From positions 1-53,628 of the forward strand of contig JALNYY010000012.1 of the NCBI GenBank assembly GCA_023229605.1: 53,628 nt of DNA, read 5' to 3'. The translations under genes and the position numbers were made by a program. Positions 15,666-24,035 of the stretch are shown here, one piece after another. The DNA is from Methylobacter sp. Lineage in GTDB: Bacteria; Pseudomonadota; Gammaproteobacteria; Methylococcales; Methylomonadaceae. The notes under the pieces are model-generated. The model was not told the DNA's origin. It made no database searches and saw only the letters and a list, made by a program, of their open reading frames with translations. Numbering within the stretch: position 1 is the stretch's first letter; every line of letters starts with the position of its first letter.

Positions 15666-16133
15666 TTAATGCAAGTAAGTTGGAATAAGGTCATAGACAA
15701 TATCTTCCATTCTGGAGAAGGCGATTTCCTCGTCCGGTTGGCTGAGCAACACCATCAGCACTATCCATTTTAGCTTTTCCATCGAGATTTCTTCATTTTC
15801 CAGCGCCATGGCCCGGTCAATGACAATTTCCCGGTTGGCTGAGTTCAGGATGCCGCTATGCTCAAGGAACATAAGCAAATTGCGGCATTCAATATCCAGC
15901 CTGGCCTTCTCCTGACTACAGAATATGCGGAATGCCGGTGAGACGGATGCTTTTATAGCCCGTTGCAGACTAAGCGACTCCAGCCAGTCGAAAGCTTTAT
16001 TGACTTCAATCTGCTCAAAGCCCGCTTCCAGTAATTCCGTTCTGACGATGTCACTGTCAGGAAGTATTTCAATTTCATCTTCCATATAGTTTTCAAACAA
16101 GTACATCAGGACATCAAAAATATTTTCTTTCAT
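15666..16133 (-). CDS. smg: Smg protein (DUF494 family)
   Basis: The 155-residue cytosolic protein matches the Smg/DUF494 family: KENIFDVLMYLFENYMEDE at the start, LEAGFEQIEVNKAFDWLESL in the middle and an EISMEKLKWIVLMVL segment near the end. The molecular role is unresolved. The gene is conserved between dprA and topA in many beta- and gammaproteobacteria, exactly as here, with 19 bases to dprA. It is read together with dprA. Length and start are normal for the family. Confidence 0.93.
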   Translation of the reverse strand: MKENIFDVLMYLFENYMEDEIEILPDSDIVRTELLEAGFEQIEVNKAFDWLESLSLQRAIKASVSPAFRIFCSQEKARLDIECRNLLMFLEHSGILNSANREIVIDRAMALENEEISMEKLKWIVLMVLLSQPDEEIAFSRMEDIVYDLIPTYLH

Positions 16134-16152
16134 AGGTTTTAGTTGTTTATGA

Positions 16153-17205
16153 TTATTTTATTCTCGTATAGCAACCGCCGGCGGATGCTTCTATGTATCC
16201 TTGCAGTTCCAGAATCAGTAACATTGACGAAACAACTTCGACGGATTCGTTGGCATTTTCAACCAGGGTATCGATGGAAGTTGGGCTAAACATGACAAGA
16301 TTCAATAATGTTTGTTGCTCCAGGTCAAGTGTTGTTTGCATTGTTGGTGGAGCGAAATTCTCATCCTGTTGATTGTATTGGTTTAGTTCCTCAAGAATAT
16401 CTTGGGTTGTTTCGACAAGTTTTGCGCCTTCACGGATTAGCGCGTTGCAACCGCGGGCCAGCGGGTTGTGAATGGAGCCGGGTATCGCAAAAACTTCACG
16501 GTTTTGTTCCAGGGCCATTCGGGCCGTAATCAATGAACCGCTGTGCTTGGCGGCTTCGACCACCAACAGGCCCTGGCACAAGCCGCTGATAATGCGGTTG
16601 CGTCTGGGAAAGTGGTTGGCTTTTGCGGTAGTGCCGGGCGGAAACTCAGAGATCATCGCGCCGGTATTGACGATTTCAGTGGCCAGGTCTTTATGCCTCG
16701 CAGGATAGACCCGATCCAGCCCGGTTCCGGCTACCGCAATCGTATAACCTTTGGCTCTTAATGCGCCCTGATGGCTGGCCGCGTCTATGCCTAAAGCCAG
16801 TCCGCTGGTGATCGCAAAGCCGCAATGGCTCAGGGTCTTGGCAAAGTTAAAGGCGATTTCGAGACCTGAAGACGAAGGGTTGCGGCTGCCCACGATGGCA
16901 ATTTGCGGCAACGATAACAGTTCCGGATTGCCGCGCACGAACAGCAGAGGCGGAGGATCGGGGATTTCCTTTAGCAGCGGCGGATAGTTTGCGTCATTGA
17001 GGGTGATGACATGGTTATTTTCTTGATTCAGCCAGCACAGATCATAGTCGATCAGCGCCCAGTCAGGATTCCTGATCGCATTAACGATGTCGCTTTTTAG
17101 GCCCAATGCGCTCAGTGCGGATGACGATTCTGCAAATAACTGCGCCGGCGTATGGCTGGTCAGTAAGCGGAGGAATGTCCGGCAACCGACACCCGGCGTA
17201 CGCAA
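16153..17205 (-). CDS. dprA: DNA-processing protein DprA
   Basis: DprA loads RecA on incoming single-stranded DNA during natural transformation. The Rossmann-like core is clear: LFVRGNPELLSLPQIAIVGSR, GFAITSGLALGIDAASHQGAL, TIAVAGTGLDRVYPARH, MISEFPPGT, HFPRRNRIISGL and SGSLITARMALEQNREVFAIPG. A winged-helix DML1-type tail closes it. The coordinates use TTG 17205 (L in ALLRTPGVG), the only canonical start codon. The coding match clearly continues upstream in frame (KYWLALLRTPGVGCRTF) as far as 17259, where the only possible starts are a CTG overlapping the LysM stop (CTGA) or an ATT. The true start is therefore uncertain, and probably earlier than shown. Confidence 0.93.
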   Translation of the reverse strand: MRTPGVGCRTFLRLLTSHTPAQLFAESSSALSALGLKSDIVNAIRNPDWALIDYDLCWLNQENNHVITLNDANYPPLLKEIPDPPPLLFVRGNPELLSLPQIAIVGSRNPSSSGLEIAFNFAKTLSHCGFAITSGLALGIDAASHQGALRAKGYTIAVAGTGLDRVYPARHKDLATEIVNTGAMISEFPPGTTAKANHFPRRNRIISGLCQGLLVVEAAKHSGSLITARMALEQNREVFAIPGSIHNPLARGCNALIREGAKLVETTQDILEELNQYNQQDENFAPPTMQTTLDLEQQTLLNLVMFSPTSIDTLVENANESVEVVSSMLLILELQGYIEASAGGCYTRIK

Positions 17206-17255
17206 TAGCGCAAGCCAGTATTTTATGTCGCGGTCGGATTGTTGCGAGGTAATGT

Positions 17256-18443
17256 TCAGGGGGTTTTAACTTTGTCTAAAACATGAAGCGCCTGGGTCGC
17301 TTTCATGACCAGAGCGTAACTGACGCGCTCAAATGGGCGGAAAACCATCAGGGTGCCGGCAACTTCATCGGGAAGATTAACCAGATCGTTTTTAATCGGG
17401 CTGTACGAATCTTTGACAAGATCGCCGTGCTGATAGATGTCCAGCTCGTGCCCGGGTAAAAGGCCGTCTGCAATGCCTTTGTCTATCACGACCACGTTAT
17501 ATTGGCCAATTTGGGAAACGCCGCCAGGCACGCTGATAATACTGCCTTTTATGCTTTGTTCAGGCGGGCGGGGGAAATAATTTAACGCAATATCTTCTTC
17601 AACAGTAGGCATAACCCGGTCACCGATGCGAACTTCAGTGGCTGCTTTGGTTATGGATAGGGTTGCCGGGTCGCCGGGTTGTTGCAGTGAGGCATCGGCA
17701 ATATATTGTGCTTCATAGCCCAGGACTTCTCCGCTTTCAGGACTGATATAGGCGCTCCCCGCCCGGTAAATCGTGTACGACAGATTTTTCGGTTCGGTTA
17801 TCGAACGCACATAAACACGGTCGCCAGCACCCACAATCAGATGTTCACCGGCAAGCCCAACAACATAAGGCGCATTATTGAGCTCATTTTCGCCTACCAC
17901 TTTGGGTGATGTCAGGTAACTGGCTATGGCTTCAGTAGGGATTAATTTGATGGACTGTTTTAGGTCGGTTTCCCGAATACAAGGCAGCACCTTTCCATCT
18001 TCGGAGACGGCAAAGTTTTTGCGTCCATGTTTATAGTCTTCTTCCCGAAGCACGCAGGGAGAGCCGGGGTTGGCTTGGGCCTGAGGCAGTTCGCTTCTGG
18101 AAAGGCTGAGCTGCGGCTTGCCGTCGACGATGGAAAAATAAAGCGTATCGCCGGGATAAATGAGGTTAGGATTTTTAATCTGGGCGTTGCGGCTCCATAA
18201 CTCAGGCCATTGCCAGGGGTGCTTTAAAAACTTACCGGATAGTTCCCATAAGGTGTCGCCTTTGACGACGGTATATTGATCGGGGTGAGCCGGGTTTATT
18301 TGTATTTCATCACGGGCTGTCCATGCCCGCGCCCCTGTGGGCGCATTGCGTGCCAATCCGCTCGAGGCGGATTGGTCATCGGCCCAGACGCTTAAGCTGA
18401 TGAGCAGGGAAGCGACCAATCCTGTGAGTGTTCGAAAAGCCAT
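17256..18443 (-). CDS. LysM peptidoglycan-binding domain protein, exported
   Basis: The protein has 395 residues. A signal peptide (RTLTGLVASLLISLSVWA, cut near residue 21) is followed by one LysM domain at about 53-100 (YTVVKGDTLWELSGKFL, NPNLIYPGDTLYF) that binds peptidoglycan. A long C-terminal region contains repeated beta-rich segments (VGAGDRVYVRSI, IGDRVMPT, GLLPGHELDIYQHGD). Proteins of this build sit next to dprA-smg-topA in many gammaproteobacteria and are thought to act at the cell wall; no enzyme motif is visible. The stop overlaps the possible CTG start of dprA. It is divergent from def, 96 bases away, so the two promoters lie in the gap 18444-18539. Confidence 0.88.
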   Translation of the reverse strand: MAFRTLTGLVASLLISLSVWADDQSASSGLARNAPTGARAWTARDEIQINPAHPDQYTVVKGDTLWELSGKFLKHPWQWPELWSRNAQIKNPNLIYPGDTLYFSIVDGKPQLSLSRSELPQAQANPGSPCVLREEDYKHGRKNFAVSEDGKVLPCIRETDLKQSIKLIPTEAIASYLTSPKVVGENELNNAPYVVGLAGEHLIVGAGDRVYVRSITEPKNLSYTIYRAGSAYISPESGEVLGYEAQYIADASLQQPGDPATLSITKAATEVRIGDRVMPTVEEDIALNYFPRPPEQSIKGSIISVPGGVSQIGQYNVVVIDKGIADGLLPGHELDIYQHGDLVKDSYSPIKNDLVNLPDEVAGTLMVFRPFERVSYALVMKATQALHVLDKVKTP

Positions 18444-18539
18444 TTGGGTTCCTGTGGAGTCTTTTTGCGCTATCTGAATTCAAAGTTTAGATGAATTCGG
18501 ATAGAATTCCAGTATTCAATTATTATAGTGGAGAGTTTG

Positions 18540-19046
18540 TTGAGTATTCTATCTATTCTCGAGTTTCCGGATGAACGGTTGCGCAAGAAGGCGGCAATCG
18601 TAAAAACGGTCGATGATAACGTCAAAAAATTGGTCGATGATATGCTTGAAACCATGTACGAATCGCATGGTGTAGGTTTGGCCGCTACTCAGGTCAATGT
18701 GCATCAGAGGATAGTCGTCATCGATGTCAGCGAGGAAAAGGATACCCCGTTATGTTTAATCAATCCTGAAATTATTGAAAAAGACGGGATTAAGGAGTCT
18801 GAAGAAGGCTGTCTTTCGGTGCCGGGTTTTTTTGAAAAAGTGACCAGGGCCGAACACATCATCGTAAAGGCGCTCAACAGAGAGGGCGAGCCTTTTGAAT
18901 TAAGCGCCAAGGATTTGCTGTGCGTGTGCGTTCAGCATGAACTGGATCATTTGGACGGAAAACTGTTCGTCGATTATATTTCGCCGTTAAAACGGCAGCG
19001 GATTAAGAAAAAATTGGAAAAAATTCATAAGATGGAAGCGGGCTGA
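18540..19046 (+). CDS. def: Peptide deformylase
   Basis: The 168-residue metalloenzyme removes the formyl group from new proteins. All three family motifs are visible: GVGLAATQV (motif 1, GxGxAAxQ), EEGCLSVPG (motif 2, with the metal-binding Cys) and QHELDHLDG (motif 3, HExxH). The TTG at 18540 is chosen. It gives MSILSILEFPDERLRK, which aligns with the usual Def start, and GGAG lies six bases before it. The GTG at 18528 would place the ribosome binding site within the gene. It forms an operon with fmt two bases downstream. Confidence 0.96.
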   Translation: MSILSILEFPDERLRKKAAIVKTVDDNVKKLVDDMLETMYESHGVGLAATQVNVHQRIVVIDVSEEKDTPLCLINPEIIEKDGIKESEEGCLSVPGFFEKVTRAEHIIVKALNREGEPFELSAKDLLCVCVQHELDHLDGKLFVDYISPLKRQRIKKKLEKIHKMEAG

Positions 19047-19048
19047 GC

Positions 19049-19978
19049 ATGAAGATAATTTTTGCCGGCACTCCTGAATTCGCCGTGCCTTGTCTACAGA
19101 TGTTGCTGGATTCGAAGCACGAGATTTGCGCCGTTTATACCCAGCCCGACCGTCCGGCGGGCAGAGGGCGCAAATTGCACCCAAGTCCGGTCAAGGAACT
19201 GGCCTTAACCGCCGGAATCCCTGTTTATCAGCCGCTTACGATGAAAACCAGCGAGGACTTGCAGCAAATCAGCTCATTCAATGCCGATTTGATGGTGGTG
19301 GTTGCTTACGGCATGATTTTAACGCAAGACGTTCTGGACACGCCCAAGCTGGGCTGCATCAATGTGCATGCATCATTGTTGCCGCGCTGGCGCGGGGCCG
19401 CTCCGATTCAGCGGGCATTGATGGCGGGGGATCAGAAAACCGGCGTAACCATTATGCAGATAGTGCGCAAACTGGATGCCGGCGACATGCTGCACAAGGA
19501 AGAATGCGTGATCGGCCAGACCGATACGGCCGGCGATTTGCATGACAAATTGGCCGCACTGGGGGCTATAGGCCTGTCGAAAGTGCTGGAGCAGATAGAA
19601 GCGGGAACCGTTCATCCCGAACCTCAGGATGAGGCGCTGGTGACCTACGCTGAAAAACTGGAAAAAAGCGAAGCGGCTATCGACTGGACGCAACCTGCTG
19701 CGGACATAGCCCGAAAAATAAGGGGATTAAATGCCTGGCCGGTCGCTCAAACGCTTTACCAAGGCAATGTGTTACGCATCTGGCAGGCTGTGGAAGTGAA
19801 TGACGATTCGTCGGTACAGCTGGAACCCGGCATAGTGCGCTGTGCCGATAAAAACATGGATGTGGCGACCGGAAAAGGCTTTTTAAGGTTGCTGGAAGTG
19901 CAGTTGCCGGGCGGTAAACGCATGCCTGTTCAGGCTTTTCTCAGTGCCCATGACGTTAATGGAGTCAGACTCGGTTGA
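19049..19978 (+). CDS. fmt: Methionyl-tRNA formyltransferase
   Basis: The 309-residue enzyme formylates initiator Met-tRNA with 10-formyl-tetrahydrofolate. The N-terminal domain carries MKIIFAGTPEFAVPCLQ and YTQPDRPAGRG. The catalytic segment has NVHASLLPRWRGAAPIQRA (Asn-His...Asp), with Asp in the following LDAGDML. The C-terminal tRNA-binding domain is complete (IRGLNAWPVAQT). The start ATG is two bases after the def stop. The end overlaps the possible upstream starts of rsmB, giving the classical def-fmt-rsmB unit. Confidence 0.97.
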   Translation: MKIIFAGTPEFAVPCLQMLLDSKHEICAVYTQPDRPAGRGRKLHPSPVKELALTAGIPVYQPLTMKTSEDLQQISSFNADLMVVVAYGMILTQDVLDTPKLGCINVHASLLPRWRGAAPIQRALMAGDQKTGVTIMQIVRKLDAGDMLHKEECVIGQTDTAGDLHDKLAALGAIGLSKVLEQIEAGTVHPEPQDEALVTYAEKLEKSEAAIDWTQPAADIARKIRGLNAWPVAQTLYQGNVLRIWQAVEVNDDSSVQLEPGIVRCADKNMDVATGKGFLRLLEVQLPGGKRMPVQAFLSAHDVNGVRLG

Positions 19979-19985
19979 ATATTCA

Positions 19986-21272
19986 GTGAATACGAGATTA
20001 GTCGCGGCCCGGGTACTGTCCCGGGTTTTGCAAGACGGGCAGTCTTTAACCGCCGCTCTGGATAATGCATTTCTGAGCATAGAGTCGGCTAAAGACCGGG
20101 CCTTTATTCAAGCGCTATGCTACGGCGTTTGCAGGCAATACCACCGGCTGGATTTTATTTTAAGTCAATTACTGGATAAACCGCTAAAAGATGCGGACGT
20201 TAAGGCGCTGGCTTTGGTGGGGCTGTACCAGCTTAAATTCATGCGGGTAAAACCCCATGCGGCGGTGTCCGAAACGGTTTTGGCGGCACGGAAAAAACCT
20301 TGGGCCAAATCGCTGATCAATGCGGTGCTCAGGACCTATTTGCGAGAGCAGGAAGGGCTTGAACACAAAGCCGATAAATTCCAGGTCGCAGCGCTGAGCC
20401 ATCCCGACTGGCTGATCAAGCAAATTGAGCGGGACTGGCCTGAGCAGGCGTTACGAATTTTTATGGAAAACAACCAGCAACCGCCGATGGTGTTGCGGGT
20501 CAATCTGGCGAAAATAAGCCGCGAGAGCTATCTGCAATTATTAACCGGGCAGGACATAGCGGCCGAACCTGTCAGCTTTTGCACATCGGCGATTATGCTG
20601 GATAAACCGGCGCCGGTAGATTTGCTGCCCGGCTTTGCCGATGGACTGGTTTCCGTTCAGGATGCCGCCGCGCAATTGGCGGCCGGATTGCTGGATGTTC
20701 AGCCGGGACAGCGTGTGCTGGATATATGCGCCGCGCCGGGTGGCAAAGCTGCGCACATTCTTGAAGCTCAGCCGCAGCTGAAAGAGTTGGTTGCCGTCGA
20801 TATAGACGAATCCAGAATGCAGCGGGTCAGCGAAAATCTACAGCGTTTAAATTTGCAGGCCAAGCTGGTCGTTGGCGATGCTGCAAACCCTGCAAGCTGG
20901 TGTGGCGGCGAGCCGTTCGACCGGATTTTACTGGATGCGCCGTGCTCAGCCTTGGGGGTTATCCGCCGTCACCCCGATATTAAGTTGTTGCGCAGAGCCG
21001 AGGATATTGGGCAGTTGCAGGCCTTGCAAAAATCCATCCTGCAAGCCGTCTGGCCGCTGTTGGCATCCGGAGGACTGATGGTTTACGCGACCTGTTCCAT
21101 TTTGAAACAGGAAAACGAGCAGCAGGTTCAAGCTTTTTTAGCCGGGCACAGCGATGCGGTAGAATTGCCTATAGATGCAGACTGGGGAGCCGCCGGAGCA
21201 TGCGGACGGCAGATTTTTACCGGTGAATCGGCAATGGACGGATTTTATTATGCGCGCATCGGCAAGCAATAA
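19986..21272 (+). CDS. rsmB: 16S rRNA m5C967 methyltransferase RsmB
   Basis: The protein has 428 residues with an N-terminal NusB-like RNA-binding domain (about 1-140) and a C-terminal SAM-dependent methyltransferase. Motifs seen are DICAAPGGKAAHI (SAM site), AVDIDESRM, LLDAPCSALGVIRRHPDIK (catalytic PC) and YATCSIL (second catalytic Cys). It methylates C967 of 16S rRNA. GTG 19986 gives MNTRLVAARVLSRVL, a typical start just after the fmt stop. ATG 19959 or 19944 inside fmt cannot be excluded. The 3' end overlaps the next gene by 23 bases. Confidence 0.95.
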   Translation: MNTRLVAARVLSRVLQDGQSLTAALDNAFLSIESAKDRAFIQALCYGVCRQYHRLDFILSQLLDKPLKDADVKALALVGLYQLKFMRVKPHAAVSETVLAARKKPWAKSLINAVLRTYLREQEGLEHKADKFQVAALSHPDWLIKQIERDWPEQALRIFMENNQQPPMVLRVNLAKISRESYLQLLTGQDIAAEPVSFCTSAIMLDKPAPVDLLPGFADGLVSVQDAAAQLAAGLLDVQPGQRVLDICAAPGGKAAHILEAQPQLKELVAVDIDESRMQRVSENLQRLNLQAKLVVGDAANPASWCGGEPFDRILLDAPCSALGVIRRHPDIKLLRRAEDIGQLQALQKSILQAVWPLLASGGLMVYATCSILKQENEQQVQAFLAGHSDAVELPIDADWGAAGACGRQIFTGESAMDGFYYARIGKQ

Positions 21273-21891
21273 ATATTTATTGCTGTGTTTTTTGGCATTG
21301 CTGCTGCCTGCTTTAGGCTATGCCGGCACGCCTGGCCTGAGTCCCGTCGAAAGGCCTGTCCAGAGTGCGGGCAAAGAGTCTGCGCAGGGTGTGACCGAAG
21401 GGTTCGGCGTGACGGTGAAAAATGCCGAGATAACGTTGCAAGGCGATAGTTATATGCTGTCCGCGGATATAAATTATCAACTTAGCGCGCGGGCAAAGGA
21501 GGCGCTGCAAAACGGCGTGCCTTTGTATTGGGATATACATATCAAAACCCTACAGCATCGCGATTATTTCTTGGACGCTACATTGAAAAGTACAGTCCTC
21601 CGTTACCGCATTCAGTATCATGCGTTGCTGAACATGTATCGGGTCAGAAATGAGGTTAGTCACGAGGTGTATAATTTTTCTACGCTGCCGGCGGCGCTGG
21701 ATCTGATGTCAACGATACGTGATTTTCGGGTGATGGATAAGGCGTTTTATGTGCCGGGAAAGCGTTACTCAGTCGGCATAAAAGTCACTCTCGACCGGGA
21801 TGCGCTGCCTTTGCCGCTACGCCCGGTTGCCTATGCTAACCCTCAATGGTATTTATCCAGTGATTGGACATTATGGCCTTTGACAAAATAA
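21250..21891 (+). CDS. DUF4390 family exported protein
   Basis: The 213-residue protein has a signal peptide (NKYLLLCFLALLLPALGYAG) and a beta-rich periplasmic domain. The pattern fits DUF4390: FGVTVKNAEITLQGDSYMLS, LSARAKEALQNGVPLYWDIH, YRIQYHALLNMYRVRNE, and a C-terminal tryptophan-rich LSSDWTLWPL. No enzymatic residue set is apparent and the role is unknown. The family occurs almost always just before the ntrY-like histidine kinase, as here, which suggests a link with NtrYX signalling. ATG 21250 lies within the rsmB end; translation is probably coupled on both sides, since it overlaps ntrY by 19 bases. Confidence 0.88.
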   Translation: MRASASNKYLLLCFLALLLPALGYAGTPGLSPVERPVQSAGKESAQGVTEGFGVTVKNAEITLQGDSYMLSADINYQLSARAKEALQNGVPLYWDIHIKTLQHRDYFLDATLKSTVLRYRIQYHALLNMYRVRNEVSHEVYNFSTLPAALDLMSTIRDFRVMDKAFYVPGKRYSVGIKVTLDRDALPLPLRPVAYANPQWYLSSDWTLWPLTK

Positions 21892-24020
21892 AACCCCCCG
21901 TCAGTCTATCCATATTGGTCTTGTTCGGCCTGATTTTGCTATTGCTGCAGCTTATGAGCTCGGCGACGCAGGAATCCTCAGAGCTGAGCGCGATGTATTC
22001 ATGGCTGCTTTTGGTCAACGCGCTGGGATCGGTGGTGTTGTTGGCGCTGGTCGGCGCCAATATTTACTCATTGGCGCGGCAGCTAAAAAAACGCGAGGCG
22101 GGGTCGAGGCTGACCACGCGCATGGTGTCGCTGTTTGTGGTGCTGGCCTTGGCGCCTGCCGTTATTGTATTTTATTTTTCGATGCAGTTCCTGCATCAAG
22201 GCATCGATAGCTGGTTTAATGTGGAAATAGACCGGGCGATGGAAGACGCGTTGGAACTGAGTCAGGCATCCTTGGATCAGCGGATGCGCTGGCATTTGAA
22301 AAAAACCCGGCAATTGGCCGAGAAGCTGGAGGATTCGTCGGCGACGCTGGCGACACTTGAGATAGAAAATCTGCGTGATCTTTCCGGGGCATCCGAAGTG
22401 ACGCTGTTTTCCCGGCAGGGCAGGATTATTGCTTCAAGCAGCAATAATCCCAGCGATATTTTGCCGAGTTTGCCGGATGAGAATATCTGGCTGCAATTAC
22501 GGCAGAGTGGGGAGTATGTCGCTTTAGCGCCGGTGCGTGAAGCTGAATTGATGATCAGAAGTATCGTTACGGTTAAGGGCAAAGAGCCGCAGTATTTACA
22601 AACTTTATATCCGGTTCCGATAAGAATTGCCGATTTGGCCGACTCGGTGGAATTTGCATTTGGGCGTTATCAGGAGATGCATTTTCTAAGGGATTCATTA
22701 AAGTTGAGTTTTTCCCTGGCCTTGTCGCTGGTTTTATTGATGAGTTTGCTGGCGGCTATCTGGGTGGCTTTTATCAGTATCCGTAATATTGTTGCGCCGG
22801 TAAAGGCGCTGGTTAAGGGTACGCAGGCGGTGGCTTCCGGGCATTACGACCAGGAGCTGCCGGTTATTGCCCAGGATGATTTGGGTTTTCTGGTGGAGTC
22901 ATTCAATGAAATGACGCATCGTATTGCCAGGGCCAGCGATGAAACCCGAATGGCCGGTATTGAGGTGGAAAATCAACGGGCTTATCTGGAAACGATACTG
23001 GCGAATTTAACGGCCGGAGTGATCAGTTTTGATGCGGAGCACAAGATACGCACGGCGAATCAGGCGGCTTACAGGATTTTTCATATTCATGTGAATCAGT
23101 TTGTCGGGCGGACTTTGTTGGAACTGGTTCAGAGCTATGCAGAATTGGCTGAACCGCTAAAATCCATTCAGCGCTTATTGGAACAGGCCGATGATATATG
23201 GCAGCAGCGGATTGCCTTTTTAGGTCCCAATGGTCGGCAGGAATTGCTGTGCAGGGGGACTCCGCTGTTTTCCCAGGAAGGTTTGCGGGTCGGGGCGGTG
23301 GTGGTCTTTGACGATGTGACCGATCTGATTCAGGCCCAAAAAAATGCGGCTTGGGGCGAGGTGGCCAGAAGGCTGGCCCATGAAATCAAGAACCCGCTAA
23401 CGCCGATACAGTTATCTGCAGAACGCTTGCAGCATAAGCTGGCTGGCAAGTTGGGCTCCGGTGACGCGGATATGTTGCAGCGCTCAACCACCATCATCGT
23501 ACAGCAGGTTGAGGCGATGAAAGAAATGGTGGATGATTTTTCGGAATACGCCAAACCGTCCAAAAAGCAGACGGTGGACATCGATTTGCCCGGTTTGGTT
23601 CAGGAAGTACTGGCGCTTTATGCGTTAAAGTCGGGCGTCAGATTTAAAGCCGATTATGATGCCGGTTTGATGATGATTAAAGGCGACCCGGTCAGCATCA
23701 GGCAGGTGCTGCATAATCTGATAAAAAATGCGCTGGAAGCGATAGACGCCAAAGGGTTGATCGAAATAAGCCTGCACCGGGTGCAAAAAAATAATACCGA
23801 TTTTATCGAAATAGCGCTTTATGATGACGGGCCGGGCATTAAAGATGAGCAAATTGAACAAATTTTTGAACCCTACGTGACCACTAAGGCCAAGGGGACC
23901 GGTTTGGGTTTGGCGATAGTTAAAAAAATAATTGAAGAACACGGTGGTGCGATATGGGTCGACACCAGCCGTAAAGTGGGGGCGGGATTTATTATTCAGC
24001 TTCCGGCGTGTAATTTTTGA
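21873..24020 (+). CDS. ntrY: Membrane sensor histidine kinase, NtrY-like
   Basis: The 715-residue inner membrane sensor has three N-terminal transmembrane segments (about 10-32, 42-63, 85-105), a periplasmic sensing region, another segment near 285-305 and a HAMP linker (IVAPVKALVKGTQAVASGHY). A PAS domain follows (AYLETILANLTAGVISFDAE), then the phosphorylated His box RRLAHEIKNPLTPIQL and an ATPase domain with NALEAID, DDGPGI and TGLGLAIVKKI. NtrY controls nitrogen, redox or envelope responses in proteobacteria; the signal here is unknown. ATG 21873 follows a weak GGA; TTG 21864 is an alternative. The response regulator NtrX follows 15 bases later. Confidence 0.92.
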   Translation: MAFDKIKPPVSLSILVLFGLILLLLQLMSSATQESSELSAMYSWLLLVNALGSVVLLALVGANIYSLARQLKKREAGSRLTTRMVSLFVVLALAPAVIVFYFSMQFLHQGIDSWFNVEIDRAMEDALELSQASLDQRMRWHLKKTRQLAEKLEDSSATLATLEIENLRDLSGASEVTLFSRQGRIIASSSNNPSDILPSLPDENIWLQLRQSGEYVALAPVREAELMIRSIVTVKGKEPQYLQTLYPVPIRIADLADSVEFAFGRYQEMHFLRDSLKLSFSLALSLVLLMSLLAAIWVAFISIRNIVAPVKALVKGTQAVASGHYDQELPVIAQDDLGFLVESFNEMTHRIARASDETRMAGIEVENQRAYLETILANLTAGVISFDAEHKIRTANQAAYRIFHIHVNQFVGRTLLELVQSYAELAEPLKSIQRLLEQADDIWQQRIAFLGPNGRQELLCRGTPLFSQEGLRVGAVVVFDDVTDLIQAQKNAAWGEVARRLAHEIKNPLTPIQLSAERLQHKLAGKLGSGDADMLQRSTTIIVQQVEAMKEMVDDFSEYAKPSKKQTVDIDLPGLVQEVLALYALKSGVRFKADYDAGLMMIKGDPVSIRQVLHNLIKNALEAIDAKGLIEISLHRVQKNNTDFIEIALYDDGPGIKDEQIEQIFEPYVTTKAKGTGLGLAIVKKIIEEHGGAIWVDTSRKVGAGFIIQLPACNF

Positions 24021-24035
24021 GATGCTGTAAAAAAT

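Noticed and set aside
18528..18539. GTG start for def
   Set aside because: It overlaps the GGAG ribosome binding site of the TTG at 18540, and the extra four residues are not typical of Def proteins.
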